This document shows, in pieces, positions 9,642 through 18,443 of a stretch of DNA of 64,000 nt; within the stretch, counting starts at the first letter, position 1; the number at the start of each line of letters is the position of its first letter. Under the pieces are notes generated by a model. The model worked only from the letters and a program-made list of their open reading frames with translations, searched no databases and was not told the origin of the DNA. The stretch is from Anderseniella sp963700895 (GTDB taxonomy: Bacteria; Pseudomonadota; Alphaproteobacteria; Rhizobiales; Aestuariivirgaceae). Made by a program: the position numbers and the translations under genes. The stretch spans positions 1-64,000 of the forward strand of contig CAVOZI010000019.1 of NCBI GenBank assembly GCA_963700895.1, read 5' to 3'.

Positions 9642-10849
9642 GCGCAGCCTCGCTTAAAGGTCATCCCGTGCTGCAGACCGCCGGTCTGAGCGAGGTGTTC
9701 GCGGCCATTGCGGCGGCGGGCGGCGAAGCCCGGATGGTTGGCGGCGCCGTGCGCAACGCGCTGCTGGGCGAGCTGGTGCACGAGATCGACCTCGCCACCA
9801 CGCTGGAGCCTGAAGGCACCATGGCGGCGGCGCAGGCGGCGGGGCTCAAGGCGCACCCCACCGGCATCGACCATGGCACAGTGACGGTCGTCAGCAAGGG
9901 CCATGCCTTCGAGGTGACGACGCTGCGCCACGACGTTGAAACGCATGGCCGCCACGCCACGGTCGCCTTCACCGATGACTGGCACGCGGATGCGGCTAGG
10001 CGCGACTTCACCATGAACGCGCTTTATGCCTCGCTGGACGGCGACATCCTTGATCCGCTTGGTGGAATTTCAGACGTATTCAACCGCATTATCCGTTTTG
10101 CAGGCGATCCGGATACGCGAATAACGGAAGATTATCTGCGGATTCTGCGTTTCTTCCGGTTCTTTGCCCAGTACGGCCATGGTGCCCCGGATGCCGATGG
10201 GCTGGCGGCCTGCCAGCGGCTGAAGGGCGGCCTGAAGCAGTTGTCGCGTGAACGCGTGGGCCAGGAAATGCGCAAGCTGCTGGTGGCGAAGGGTGCAGCG
10301 CGGGCGGCTGGACTGATGACCGGGACCGGGGTCAGCAACATGCTTTTTGGGCGCAGCCTCGATGACGCCGTTCTGGCGCGGCTGGCCGCCATCGATGCGG
10401 CAAACGGGCTTGCGGCTGATTATCCATTGCGGCTGGCGGCTGGCCTGTCACTGAGCGCCGGTGATCTGGGCGACAGCTTGCGGCTGCCGAATGCCGATGT
10501 GCGGGCCATTGCCGCGCTTCGCGATGCCATGCCGCCGTCGCCGGCGCTTCGCGACAACGAGCGCAAGGTGGTGCTCTACCAGACCGGCGCGGAGACCTTC
10601 ATCCGTGCGGTGCGGCTGGCCTGGGCGCAAAGCGATGCGCCCGCTGACGATGCCGGTTGGCAGCAACTGTTGAAGCTGGCGGAAGAGTGGCCGGTGCCGA
10701 GCCTGCCGGTGACGGGAGCGGACCTGATCGAGGCGGGCCTGCAGCCGGGGCCGGAACTCGGCGCCACGCTGCGCCGTTTGGAAGACTGGTGGGTGGCCGG
10801 CGGCTTCACCGCGACCAGGGAGGAGTTGCTGGCCAGGGTTTCCGCCTGA
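9638..10849 (+). CDS. cca: CCA tRNA nucleotidyltransferase
   Basis: A 403-aa class II CCA-adding enzyme or poly(A) polymerase-type head domain, which builds or repairs the 3' CCA end of tRNA. The nucleotidyltransferase core is GGAVRNALLG (residues 35-44), then the metal-binding site, which reads E49-I50-D51 instead of the usual D-x-D, then RRDFTMNAL near 125 and EDYLRILRFFRF near 170 for RNA and nucleotide binding. The ATG overlaps the stop of the NUDIX gene. The Glu for the first catalytic Asp is conservative but worth noting. It is the last gene of this small operon; 83 bases separate it from the CoxL gene. Confidence 0.93.
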   Translation: MSAASLKGHPVLQTAGLSEVFAAIAAAGGEARMVGGAVRNALLGELVHEIDLATTLEPEGTMAAAQAAGLKAHPTGIDHGTVTVVSKGHAFEVTTLRHDVETHGRHATVAFTDDWHADAARRDFTMNALYASLDGDILDPLGGISDVFNRIIRFAGDPDTRITEDYLRILRFFRFFAQYGHGAPDADGLAACQRLKGGLKQLSRERVGQEMRKLLVAKGAARAAGLMTGTGVSNMLFGRSLDDAVLARLAAIDAANGLAADYPLRLAAGLSLSAGDLGDSLRLPNADVRAIAALRDAMPPSPALRDNERKVVLYQTGAETFIRAVRLAWAQSDAPADDAGWQQLLKLAEEWPVPSLPVTGADLIEAGLQPGPELGATLRRLEDWWVAGGFTATREELLARVSA

Positions 10850-10932
10850 CGGCCAGCGGCCTTCTTGCGCCCGTCATCCGCCTCATGCACTAATCCGTTC
10901 AACCACCAGACATTTCAAATCAGCGGGCAACA

Positions 10933-13280
10933 ATGATCATTCAGAAGTTTGCAGTCGGGCAGGCCGTGCGGCGTGTCGAGGATGAGCGTTTCATGACCGG
11001 GGCGGGGCAATACGTCGATGACATCCGTCTGCCCGACACCGCCCATGCCGCATTCGCGCGCTCGCCGTTTGCCCACGCGAAGATCGGCAAGATCGACACT
11101 TCGGCGGCAAAGGCCATGCCCGGCGTGCTAAAGGTGCTGACCGGCAAGGACGTGCAGAAGGCAGGCCTCGGGCCGTTCCCGACGGTAACGGCCATCGACG
11201 GGCTGGACGAGAATGGCGTGGCGGTGCCGGAGCGGTTCGCACTCACCCACGACGTGGCTCGGTTCGTCGGCGATCCGGTGGCCATGGTGATCGCTGAAAC
11301 GCAGGCTCAGGCGCAGGCGGCGGCCGAGGCCATCGAGGTCGATTACAAGGACCTGCCTGCCGTGGTTGACCTTGCCACGGTGCTCGACAAGAAGACCAAG
11401 TTGATCCACCCCTCGGTCAAGTCGAACCGGGCCTACCATTTCCACAAGGGTGACGAGGCGGCGACGGACAAGGCCATTGCGGGGGCGGCGCACGTGACCA
11501 CGCTGACCTTCGTCAACAACCGGGTGGCGCCGTCGGCAATCGAGCCGCGCGGCAGCCTCGGCGATTATGACGCCGAAAAGGACCAGATGATCCTGTACGT
11601 GTCCGGCCAGGCGGTGCACGCGCAGAAAGGCCAGATGGCGGCGGCGATCTTCAAGTGTCCGCCGGAGAAGGTGCGCGTGGTCATGCCGGACGTGGGCGGC
11701 GGCTTCGGGGCGAAGAACTTCGTCTATCCGGAAAACGTCATGGTGATGTTTGCGGCGAAGCTGCTGGGCCGGCCGGTGAAGTGGATCGCCAGCCGCACCG
11801 AGAATTTCCTTGCCGAGGTTCATGGCCGTGACCACCTGACCACCGCCTCGCTGGCGCTGGACGAAGACGGCAGGTTCGTGGCCCTGAAGGTCGAGACCAA
11901 GGCCAACATGGGCGCTTATCTCTCGTCGTTTGGAACGATCATTCCCAGCTCTGCCAGCTGGGTGTCGATGGGCGGCAACTATACAATTCCGGCGATCTCC
12001 ATGACGGTGGATGCGGTGTTCACCAACACCGTGCCGGTGGATGCCTATCGCGGCGCGGGGCGGCCTGAAGTCCGCCTATGTCATCGAACGGCTGGTGGAC
12101 ATTGCTGCCTACGAAACGGGCCGCGACCCGATCGACCTGAGGCGCAGGAACTTCATCCGCGACTACCCGTTCAAGATGGCGCTGGGCATGGTGATCGACT
12201 GCGGCGACTTCGAGGGCACGCTGGACAAGGCGTTGCAAGCGCACGACGCGGCGGGCTTCGAGAAGCGGCGCAAGGCGTCGGCGCGCAAGGGCAAGCTTCG
12301 CGGTCTCGGCGTGTCGAGCTATCTCGAAGTGGTGCTGGGCATGCCGGCCGACTTTGCCGAGATCCGCTTTGACGATGATGGCGGCGTAACGCTGATGACC
12401 GGCGGCACCGCCACGGGCCAGGGCCACGAGACCACCTATAAGCAGATCATCGCCACCGAGCTCGGCATCGACCCGAGGAAGGTGCGCTATGTGAGCGGCG
12501 ATACCGACAAGATCGCCACCGGGGGCGGGCATGGTGGCGCGCGCTCGCTGATGATCGTCGGCTCGGCCGTGCTGAACACGTCCCACGAGGTGGCCAACAA
12601 GGGCAAGCAGGCGGCGGCGCACGTGCTGGAGGCGGCGGTGCAGGACATCGAGTTCAGGGCCGGCAAGTTCTCCATCGCCGGGACCGACCGGGCCATTGCG
12701 CTTCTCGACCTCGAAAAGCAGTTGCGCGCCATGGCGGGGTCTCTGCCGGACGGCGTGCCGGAGACGCTGTCCTCGTCGCAGACCTTCGAGCGCAAGTCGT
12801 TCAGCTATCCCAACGGGGCGCACGTCTGCGAGGTGGAGCTGGATCCGGAGACCGGCACAGTCGATATCGCTGGTTACACGGTGGTGTGACGATTTCGGCC
12901 GCATCATCAACCCGCTGATTGCCGGCGGGCAGGTGATGGGCGGCGCAGTGCAGGGCATCGGCCAGGCCATGCTGGAAGGCGTTGAGTATGACGAGACGGG
13001 CCAGCTGCTGACCGGCTCGTTCATGGACTACTGCATGCCGCGCGCCAGCGACATTCCCGACTTCCAGCTGCAGTTCAACCAGGACGCGCCTACCGCGTCC
13101 AATCCGCTGGGCGTCAAGGGCGCTGGCGAGGCCGGGGCGACCGGTGCGCCGCCTGCGGTGGTGAACGCGGTGATGGATGCATTGAAAGACTACGGCATCT
13201 CCCACCTGGACATGCCGCTGACCCCTCTCAAGGTGTGGCGCGCCATTCAGGCGGCCCAAACAGGAGTTGCAGCAGAATGA
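10933..13280 (+). CDS. Form II CoxL-type molybdenum hydroxylase large subunit (two frameshifts)
   Basis: Three overlapping frames give one protein of about 781 residues, the usual length for the family, if one extra G near 12070 and one extra T near 12887 are ignored. It belongs to the xanthine dehydrogenase/CO dehydrogenase molybdopterin-binding subunits. The active-site loop reads AYRGAGR (residues 371-377), the form II signature; form I CO dehydrogenases have a Cys-containing AYXCSFR loop instead. Other family blocks are GQAVRRVEDERFMTGAGQY at the N-terminus, VGGGFGAK near 257, and VKGAGEAGATGAPPA near the C-terminus. No FAD (CoxM) or Fe-S (CoxS) subunit lies beside it. The substrate is unknown, and calling it a CO dehydrogenase would go too far. 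Confidence 0.85.
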
Positions 13281-13645
13281 CAGGCATTATCGTGATGAAA
13301 ACATCCGGTCCCGGCATGCCGGAGGCCGAGCATGACGTGGTCGATCCGGCCAAGACCCTGTCGGGCGGACCCGTCAACACCACCACCTGGAACCACTGGA
13401 CAGGCGAGGACGACCGGCTTTTGTGCGGCATCTGGGAGTGCGAGCCGGGCAAGATGGCGATGGCGTACGAGGAGTGGGAGTTCTGCCACTTCATCGAGGG
13501 CGAGGCCATCCTGACCAACGACAAGGGCGAGAGCTGGACGCTGAAGGCGGGCGACGGTTTCATCATTCCGGCCGGGTTCAAGGGCACCTGGGAGACGGTG
13601 AAGAAGGTGCGCAAGCACTATGTGATCCTGCTGCCGAAGGGGTAA
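13277..13645 (+). CDS. Cupin protein (DUF861/EutQ-like)
   Basis: A 122-aa single-domain cupin. The conserved strands are visible: GIWECEPGKMAMAYEEWEFCHFIEGEA (cupin motif 1 with a W-E-F-C-H core, about residues 55-80) and LKAGDGFIIPAGFKGTWE (motif 2, about 92-110). The motif resembles the DUF861 group, whose members bind small ligands or act as isomerases or ureidoglycolate-type lyases; no substrate can be assigned. Its ATG overlaps the stop of the CoxL gene (ATGA), so the two are co-translated and may be functionally linked. It converges with the copper locus; a strong inverted repeat lies in between. Confidence 0.85.
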   Translation: MTGIIVMKTSGPGMPEAEHDVVDPAKTLSGGPVNTTTWNHWTGEDDRLLCGIWECEPGKMAMAYEEWEFCHFIEGEAILTNDKGESWTLKAGDGFIIPAGFKGTWETVKKVRKHYVILLPKG

Positions 13646-13674
13646 TCCGGCAGGTTGTGCCCATGAGGCGAGGG

Positions 13675-13709
13675 GAGGCCCGCCGGCGGTATAGCTGCCG
13701 GCAGGCCTC
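13675..13709. terminator. Inverted repeat between convergent genes, possible terminator
   Basis: Arms GAGGCC-c-GCCGGC and GCCGGC-a-GGCCTC pair with a single c/a mismatch and enclose a 9-base loop (13 bp in all). It lies between the stop of the cupin gene (13645) and the stop of the CusF-like gene (13721). No T-run follows on either strand, so if it ends transcription it is not a textbook intrinsic terminator. Confidence 0.5.
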
Positions 13710-13720
13710 GCCGCTTGAGG

Positions 13721-14008
13721 CTACTTGGCCTGCTTGATGATCATGCGGCCATTCATGTCGGCGAATTCGAATTCCTTCGTATCGCCTTCCTTCAGGCTTT
13801 CGAGCACTGACTTTTCCGGCACGAAGAACACCATCGTCATGCTGGGCATGTCGAGATTCTTGATCTCTTCGTGCTTCACCGTGACCTTGCTTTGGGCCAT
13901 GTCGACCTTCTGCACTTCGCCCTTGGTCCACACCACTTCCCCGGCGAGCGCGGCAGTGGCAGACAGGGCAATACCCGCGACCAGGGCGAGAGATTTAAAA
14001 AGCTTCAT
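13721..14008 (-). CDS. CusF-like periplasmic copper-binding protein
   Basis: A 95-aa exported protein: a signal peptide (residues 1-22, LALVAGIALSATAALAGE) followed by a small beta-barrel of the CusF/YdeI type. The copper site of CusF is a His, a Trp and two Met; here the stretch KHEEIKNLDMPSMTMVF (about residues 46-62) keeps the His and the M-x-M pair but has Met where E. coli CusF has Trp, a replacement also found in other family members. CusF proteins carry Cu(I) or Ag(I) in the periplasm, usually to CusCBA. It is the last gene of the copper locus, 27 bases after the multicopper oxidase. Confidence 0.88.
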   Translation of the reverse strand: MKLFKSLALVAGIALSATAALAGEVVWTKGEVQKVDMAQSKVTVKHEEIKNLDMPSMTMVFFVPEKSVLESLKEGDTKEFEFADMNGRMIIKQAK

Positions 14009-14035
14009 TTTCTGGTTTCCTTTCGTGTTGCAGTT

Positions 14036-15411
14036 TCAGTCTTGAGTGGTGTGTGCCGATGCATGGCGCACCGGATGTTGGGTCTGGGCATTGTTCGCAC
14101 GCGCAGGCGCCGGCACCTCGCCGGTCCATTCGTACGCAACGGTGCCTTCCGGGTGCTTGAACCAGCCGGGATCGCCGTAGTCGTCTGCAGCCAGGCCGTC
14201 GCGCACCTTCACCACCGATAACATGCCGCCCATCTCAACGGGGCCGAACTGGCGCCCAGCCTGTCATCATCGGGATGGTGTTGTCCGGCAGCGGCATCTC
14301 CATGGAGCCCATCTCGGCCATGCCGTCGTGGCCCATGGCCATGAACTCCGGCTGCACCCGGCGCACCTTCTTCATGTGGCTCTTCGGATCGATGCCGATC
14401 TGGGTCGGTACGTCATGGCCCATGGCGTTCATGGTGTGGTGCGACTTGTGGCAGTGGATCGCCCAGTCGCCCTCATAGATGGCGTCGAACTCGTAGGCCC
14501 GCATGGCGCCCACGGGGATGTCGATGGTCACTTCCGGCCAGCGCGCCTGCTTCGGCACCCAGCCGCCGTCCGTGCCGGTCACCTCAAAGTCGTAGCCGTG
14601 CATGTGGATCGGATGGTTGGTCATGGTCAGGTTGCCGACGCGCACCCGGACCCGGTCATTCTTGTTCACCACCAGCGGGTCGATGCCGGGGAAGATGCGG
14701 CTGTTCCAGCACCACAGGTTGAAGTCGGTCATGGTCATGACCTTCGGCACGTAGGAACCGGGATCGATGTCGAAGGCGTTGAGCATGATCAGGAAGTCGC
14801 GGTCCACCCGCATGAACGCAGGGTCCTTCGGATGGACGATGAACATACCCATCATGCCCATGGCCATCTGCACCATTTCGTCGCCGTGCGAGTGGTACAT
14901 GAAGGTCCCGGACTTCTTCAGCTCGAACTCGTAGACGAAGGTCTTGCCGGGCTTGATCGGCGGCTGGGTACAGCCCGCTCACCCCGTCCATGCCCGACGG
15001 CAACAACTGCCCGTGCCAGTGCACCGCCGTATGTTCCGGCAGCCGGTTGGTGACGAAGATGCGCACCCGGTCGCCTTCCACCGCCTCGATGGTCGGGCCC
15101 GGCGACTGGCCGTTGTAGCCCCACAGCCGCGCCACCATGCCCGGCGACATCTCGCGCTCCACCGGCTCGGCCACGAGGTGGAACTCCTTGACCCCGTTTT
15201 TCATGCGCCAGGGCAGCGTCCAGCCGTTCAGCGTCACCACCGGCTGGTAGTGATCGGGCCCGGAGGTTGGCGTCAACGGCTTCTGCGTTTCGGCCGAGGT
15301 CGCAGTCGCGGACTCCGGCAGGCCCTGCGCAATGGCGGGTGCGGCCAGTGCACTGCCGGTCAGCGCCAGCCCGGTGCCCAGTATCTGCCGTCTCGAAATA
15401 TTGTCTGTCAT
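14036..15411 (-). CDS. Multicopper oxidase, Tat-exported (two frameshifts)
   Basis: Three frames join into one protein of about 457 residues if one extra base near 14970 and one near 14258 are ignored. A twin-arginine signal starts it (SRRQILGTGLALTGS, residues 6-20, AxA cut near 28). All four copper-binding blocks are present: H131-W-H133-G, H173-S-H175 in MYHSHGDEM, HPIHMHG, and HCHKSHHTMNAMG. Met-rich segments (MVQMAMGMMGM) suggest Cu(I) handling. Such periplasmic oxidases of the CopA/CueO type turn Cu(I) into less toxic Cu(II). The start ATG 15411 lies 44 bases after the TolC-like gene stop. The frameshifts are more likely sequence errors than decay, since every ligand survives. Confidence 0.88.
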
Positions 15412-15454
15412 CGGTTGGTCTCCTTGCGGAAAGACTGGTTTGACTGGTTCATGA

Positions 15455-16897
15455 TCAATGCCCCGGCCCGCCACCGGCATCGGCAAGCACGGCCATGCCG
15501 CCGCCACCTCCTGCTGCGGCGCTGCCACCGCCATAGATGGCGGCCTTGAGGTTGGCCTCGGCGAGCCAGAAGTCACGCTTGGCCAGGTCCGCCTGCAGGT
15601 CCGAGTTCACCTTGGCCTTGACGTCCTGCAGCAACTCGAACGTGCTGGTGATCATGCCGTTGTTGTTGAGCAGCGCCTGCTCTTCCAGCACCTTGCGCAG
15701 CGGCGCGACCGCCTCGATGTGGTGGCGCGCGATCTCGTGCCGGCCGAGATAGGTTTCATAGGCACTGGCTGCCTCCGAGCGGATTTCGGCCGCCCTCTGG
15801 GCCAGCAGATTGGCCGCGCGCATATAGGCCATCTCGGCCTTGCGCATGCGCGCCTCGCCGGTGTCGAAGATCGGGATTACCAGGTCGAACTCGATAATGC
15901 CCGAGGCAATGTCATCGCCGTCCTCGCGTTCGATCTCGGCGCCGCCGGTCAGGTCCAGGTCGGACAGGTAGCGCGTTGCCTGCGTCAGGCCATGCTGTCG
16001 CGCCACGATCTCCAGGTCCGCCTTGGCGATCATCAGGTCGATGCGGTTGTTGAGCGCCTTCGCCACTACGGCACGGGTGCGCTTCGCATGCCGCGGCAGC
16101 GGCGGCAGCGCATTAGGTACCTGGAACTCGGTCTCCTTGCCCCATACGCCCATCTTGCGGATCAGCACCTGCTTGGCCTCGCGCGCCTCCAGACGCGCGC
16201 TGGCCAGCTGCGCCATCAGCTCGGCATAGTTTACGTGCTCGCGCGCCTGCTCGGCCTTTGGAAGTGCGCCAGTCTTGCCCAGTTGCATGGCAAGATCAGA
16301 GCCTGCATCCGCAGCTGCGATGGCTTGCCTGACGTGGCCGGCCCGTTCCCATGCGGACACCGAATTGATCCACGCGACCCGGGTTTCATGGGCCAGCTTC
16401 AGCGTTGCCTCGATGGCTTCCAGCTGCGCCTTGCGCAATTGCGCTTCGGCCACGCTCATGCGCGCCTCGCGCGTCATCGCCCGGGCTATGTTGGTGGTAA
16501 TCAGCGACTCGATGGTGCGTGCCACGCCGATCTGGCTGAAGCCAACCGTCAGCTTGGGGTTCGACGGCAGCGCCTCCTGCCACAGGTCCGCCGCCGACAT
16601 GCCGATTTGCGCATAAGCCGCCTGCAAACCCTTGTTGCTCAACAACGCCACCTGCACCGCCGTATCGGCATCGATGGTCTTGTTGTGGATCAGCTGGTGG
16701 ACGCGGCTTGCCGTTGCCCCGGCTTCCGCGTGGCTCTGCACCCAGACGCTTTGGTTTCCTGTGGTCCGGCCAGCATTCTCCTGCACCGCGGCAAATGCCA
16801 GCGTGTGACTCGACAGCTGATCGATCTCGGCCTGCGTCGCGCATCCGGCCGTGAGCAGGGCGATGCTGCAGGCAGCGATTGACTTGAGCGCCTTCAT
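15455..16897 (-). CDS. TolC/CusC-like outer membrane factor lipoprotein
   Basis: A 480-aa protein with a lipobox (LLTAGCATQ, acylated Cys near 19) and two TolC repeats rich in long coiled-coil helices (for example ARLEAREAKQVLIRKMG near 235, and AQRAAEIRSEAASAYETYLGRHE near 370). Outer membrane factors form trimers that act as the exit duct of tripartite efflux pumps. The neighbours are copper proteins, so it may serve a copper efflux system, but no inner membrane pump or membrane fusion protein is encoded next to it. The start overlaps the stop of the small lipoprotein gene by four bases (ATGA). The C-terminus is Gly/Ala/Met-rich (AAAGGGGGMAVLADAGG). Confidence 0.88.
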   Translation of the reverse strand: MKALKSIAACSIALLTAGCATQAEIDQLSSHTLAFAAVQENAGRTTGNQSVWVQSHAEAGATASRVHQLIHNKTIDADTAVQVALLSNKGLQAAYAQIGMSAADLWQEALPSNPKLTVGFSQIGVARTIESLITTNIARAMTREARMSVAEAQLRKAQLEAIEATLKLAHETRVAWINSVSAWERAGHVRQAIAAADAGSDLAMQLGKTGALPKAEQAREHVNYAELMAQLASARLEAREAKQVLIRKMGVWGKETEFQVPNALPPLPRHAKRTRAVVAKALNNRIDLMIAKADLEIVARQHGLTQATRYLSDLDLTGGAEIEREDGDDIASGIIEFDLVIPIFDTGEARMRKAEMAYMRAANLLAQRAAEIRSEAASAYETYLGRHEIARHHIEAVAPLRKVLEEQALLNNNGMITSTFELLQDVKAKVNSDLQADLAKRDFWLAEANLKAAIYGGGSAAAGGGGGMAVLADAGGGPGH

Positions 16898-17121
16898 TGC
16901 ACGCTCCCTTCTGCCGGAGGTGTCCCGGCCCAGGGTTCAGGCTCGACCACCTGCCGCGGGTGATAGCCCGACAGGACGCTGCGATAGGCAGGCGTAGCGG
17001 TTTCCCGGTCGGGTTCAACCGGATCGCGATGCGACAGCACATCGTATCGGTCTGGTTCGGCCTGTGCCGCGCAACCAGCGAGCAGCAACATGGCTGCCAG
17101 TAAAGCTCTGTTCAGCGTCAT
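16894..17121 (-). CDS. Small lipoprotein of the copper locus
   Basis: A 75-aa protein, taken from ATG 17121: MTLNRALLAAMLLLAGCAAQA, a classic lipoprotein signal with LLAGC lipobox, then a short Pro- and Glu-rich tail. An in-frame start further upstream would hide the signal, so it is rejected. No domain is recognised. Its stop overlaps the start of the TolC-like gene, so the two are translated together; it may be a small partner of that protein. Confidence 0.75.
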   Translation of the reverse strand: MTLNRALLAAMLLLAGCAAQAEPDRYDVLSHRDPVEPDRETATPAYRSVLSGYHPRQVVEPEPWAGTPPAEGSVQ

Positions 17122-17277
17122 TTTTCTTCCGCCCGGGGGCGCCCCTGCTGCTTTGTGGTCCGGCCCCCTTGAAGCGGGCAGGTCCCTGCATTTGTGAAAT
17201 GAAGAGGAGTTGCCGCTGCGCACGGCTGCATGCCTGCCGCAAAGCAGGTTGTGCTGGCAATCAGCGCACAGGCAATG

Positions 17278-17685
17278 TCAGGCGAGCGGATTGGGAGGGG
17301 GCAGGGGAGAGGTTGGCGACCAGCTGGTGTGTGGGTGCAGCGTTGCTACGCCAAAGGTCACCAGTTGCTGGCCAGTCACGGTGACAGCGCCCTGGATGAG
17401 ATCCGCCACATGGCAGTTCGCATGATCGCAGCAATCTCCGGCGACGCCATTGCTGTCCGGCGCAGCCTGTCCCGTTACCGGACAAGGCGCGCCCGCCTCA
17501 TGGGCAGTCGAATGTCCGTCATGCATGTCAGACGCCGCATTTGCTGCGTGGTCATGCTGGACGGTCTGGGCCGCGTGACCGGCATTGACCCCGCCGTGCT
17601 GCATATGATTGCCGCTGTTGGCAGCCGTGACCGTCTGGGCGATGACCCAGAACACCATCACGGCAATGTTCAACAGTTTTTTCAT
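17278..17685 (-). CDS. His-rich exported small protein of the copper locus (CopL-like)
   Basis: A 135-aa protein with a signal peptide (MKKLLNIAVMVFWVIAQTVTA) and a mature part dense in His, Met and Cys (NHMQHGG, TVQHDHA, DMHDGHSTAHEAGAPCP, GDCCDHANCH). The tail PPPNPLA resembles that of CopL/DUF2946-like proteins beside copper oxidase genes. It probably binds copper in the periplasm or helps control the locus; this is inference from composition and position. It is the first gene of the minus-strand locus, 156 bases before the small lipoprotein, and divergent from the cytochrome c' gene. Confidence 0.72.
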   Translation of the reverse strand: MKKLLNIAVMVFWVIAQTVTAANSGNHMQHGGVNAGHAAQTVQHDHAANAASDMHDGHSTAHEAGAPCPVTGQAAPDSNGVAGDCCDHANCHVADLIQGAVTVTGQQLVTFGVATLHPHTSWSPTSPLPPPNPLA

Positions 17686-17851
17686 TCTACAGCCCGTTAC
17701 GGATTTGGAACGATCAGTTTCAAAACATGGAAACCCAAGTCAACTGAATTTATTGTCAATGGCTTCCTCCTTGGATATTCCTATGGCAAATGCCAACAAC
17801 AGAGGCGCTTTGTACGCCCCGTCGCAAAACCGGCCAAGGAGAATCATCGGG

Positions 17852-18310
17852 ATGAACGCTTTTCGGACCATCATCGTTGCCGCCGCTGGCGCTGCCAGCC
17901 TGTCCGCCGCCGCCATGGCCCACGACGGCGCAACCGGCATCGTCATGCACCGCATGGAAGCGATGAAGGAAATCAGCGAGAGCATGAAGGTGCTCGCTGC
18001 AATGGTGAAAGGCGAGAAGCCGTTCGATGCAGACATGGTGCATGGGTCGGCGGTGATCATGGCAAATCATGCCAAGCACATGCCGCACATGTTTCCGGAA
18101 GGCTCGCTGGACAAGCCCACCGAGGCACTGCCGGTGATCTGGGCGCGCTGGGACGACTTCACCGGCATTGCGAAGAAGATGGAAACCGACGCCCTGGCGC
18201 TGGCGGAAACCGGCAAGACGGCAAGCTCTGCACAGGACATCATGCCGGCGCTCGGCGAAGTCGGGAAGAGCTGCAAGGCCTGCCACCAGGATTTCAGGCT
18301 GGCGAAATAG
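17852..18310 (+). CDS. Cytochrome c'-type protein
   Basis: A 152-aa exported protein: a signal peptide (IIVAAAGAASLSAAAMAHD, cut near 23), a four-helix body, and the C-terminal haem-binding motif C-K-A-C-H (about residues 142-146), placed as in cytochrome c'. Cytochromes c' bind NO or act as electron carriers of unclear role. The ATG at 17852 follows an AAGGAG site at 17836-17841; longer in-frame starts upstream lack a signal peptide at the right place and are rejected. It is divergent from the copper locus across 166 bases, so the two may share control. Confidence 0.88.
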   Translation: MNAFRTIIVAAAGAASLSAAAMAHDGATGIVMHRMEAMKEISESMKVLAAMVKGEKPFDADMVHGSAVIMANHAKHMPHMFPEGSLDKPTEALPVIWARWDDFTGIAKKMETDALALAETGKTASSAQDIMPALGEVGKSCKACHQDFRLAK

Positions 18311-18443
18311 GCCACTACCCGGTCAATCGTTAATCATCCGTTACACTGTTGCTTCAAACTTGCACTCGTCTGGTCTATTCTACCTGACGTAGGGGCCGCA
18401 GCCGGTGCACTGGCGGCGGCGGTTTGTGTGTGGGTGATGCGAC

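Noticed and set aside
10933..13280. Aerobic CO dehydrogenase large subunit
   Set aside because: The active-site loop is AYRGAGR (form II), not AYXCSFR, and coxM and coxS are absent.
17122..17277. CueR/HmrR-type operator upstream of the copper lipoprotein gene
   Set aside because: GACCTGCCC...AAGGGG on the minus strand looks similar, but the arms do not form a dyad.
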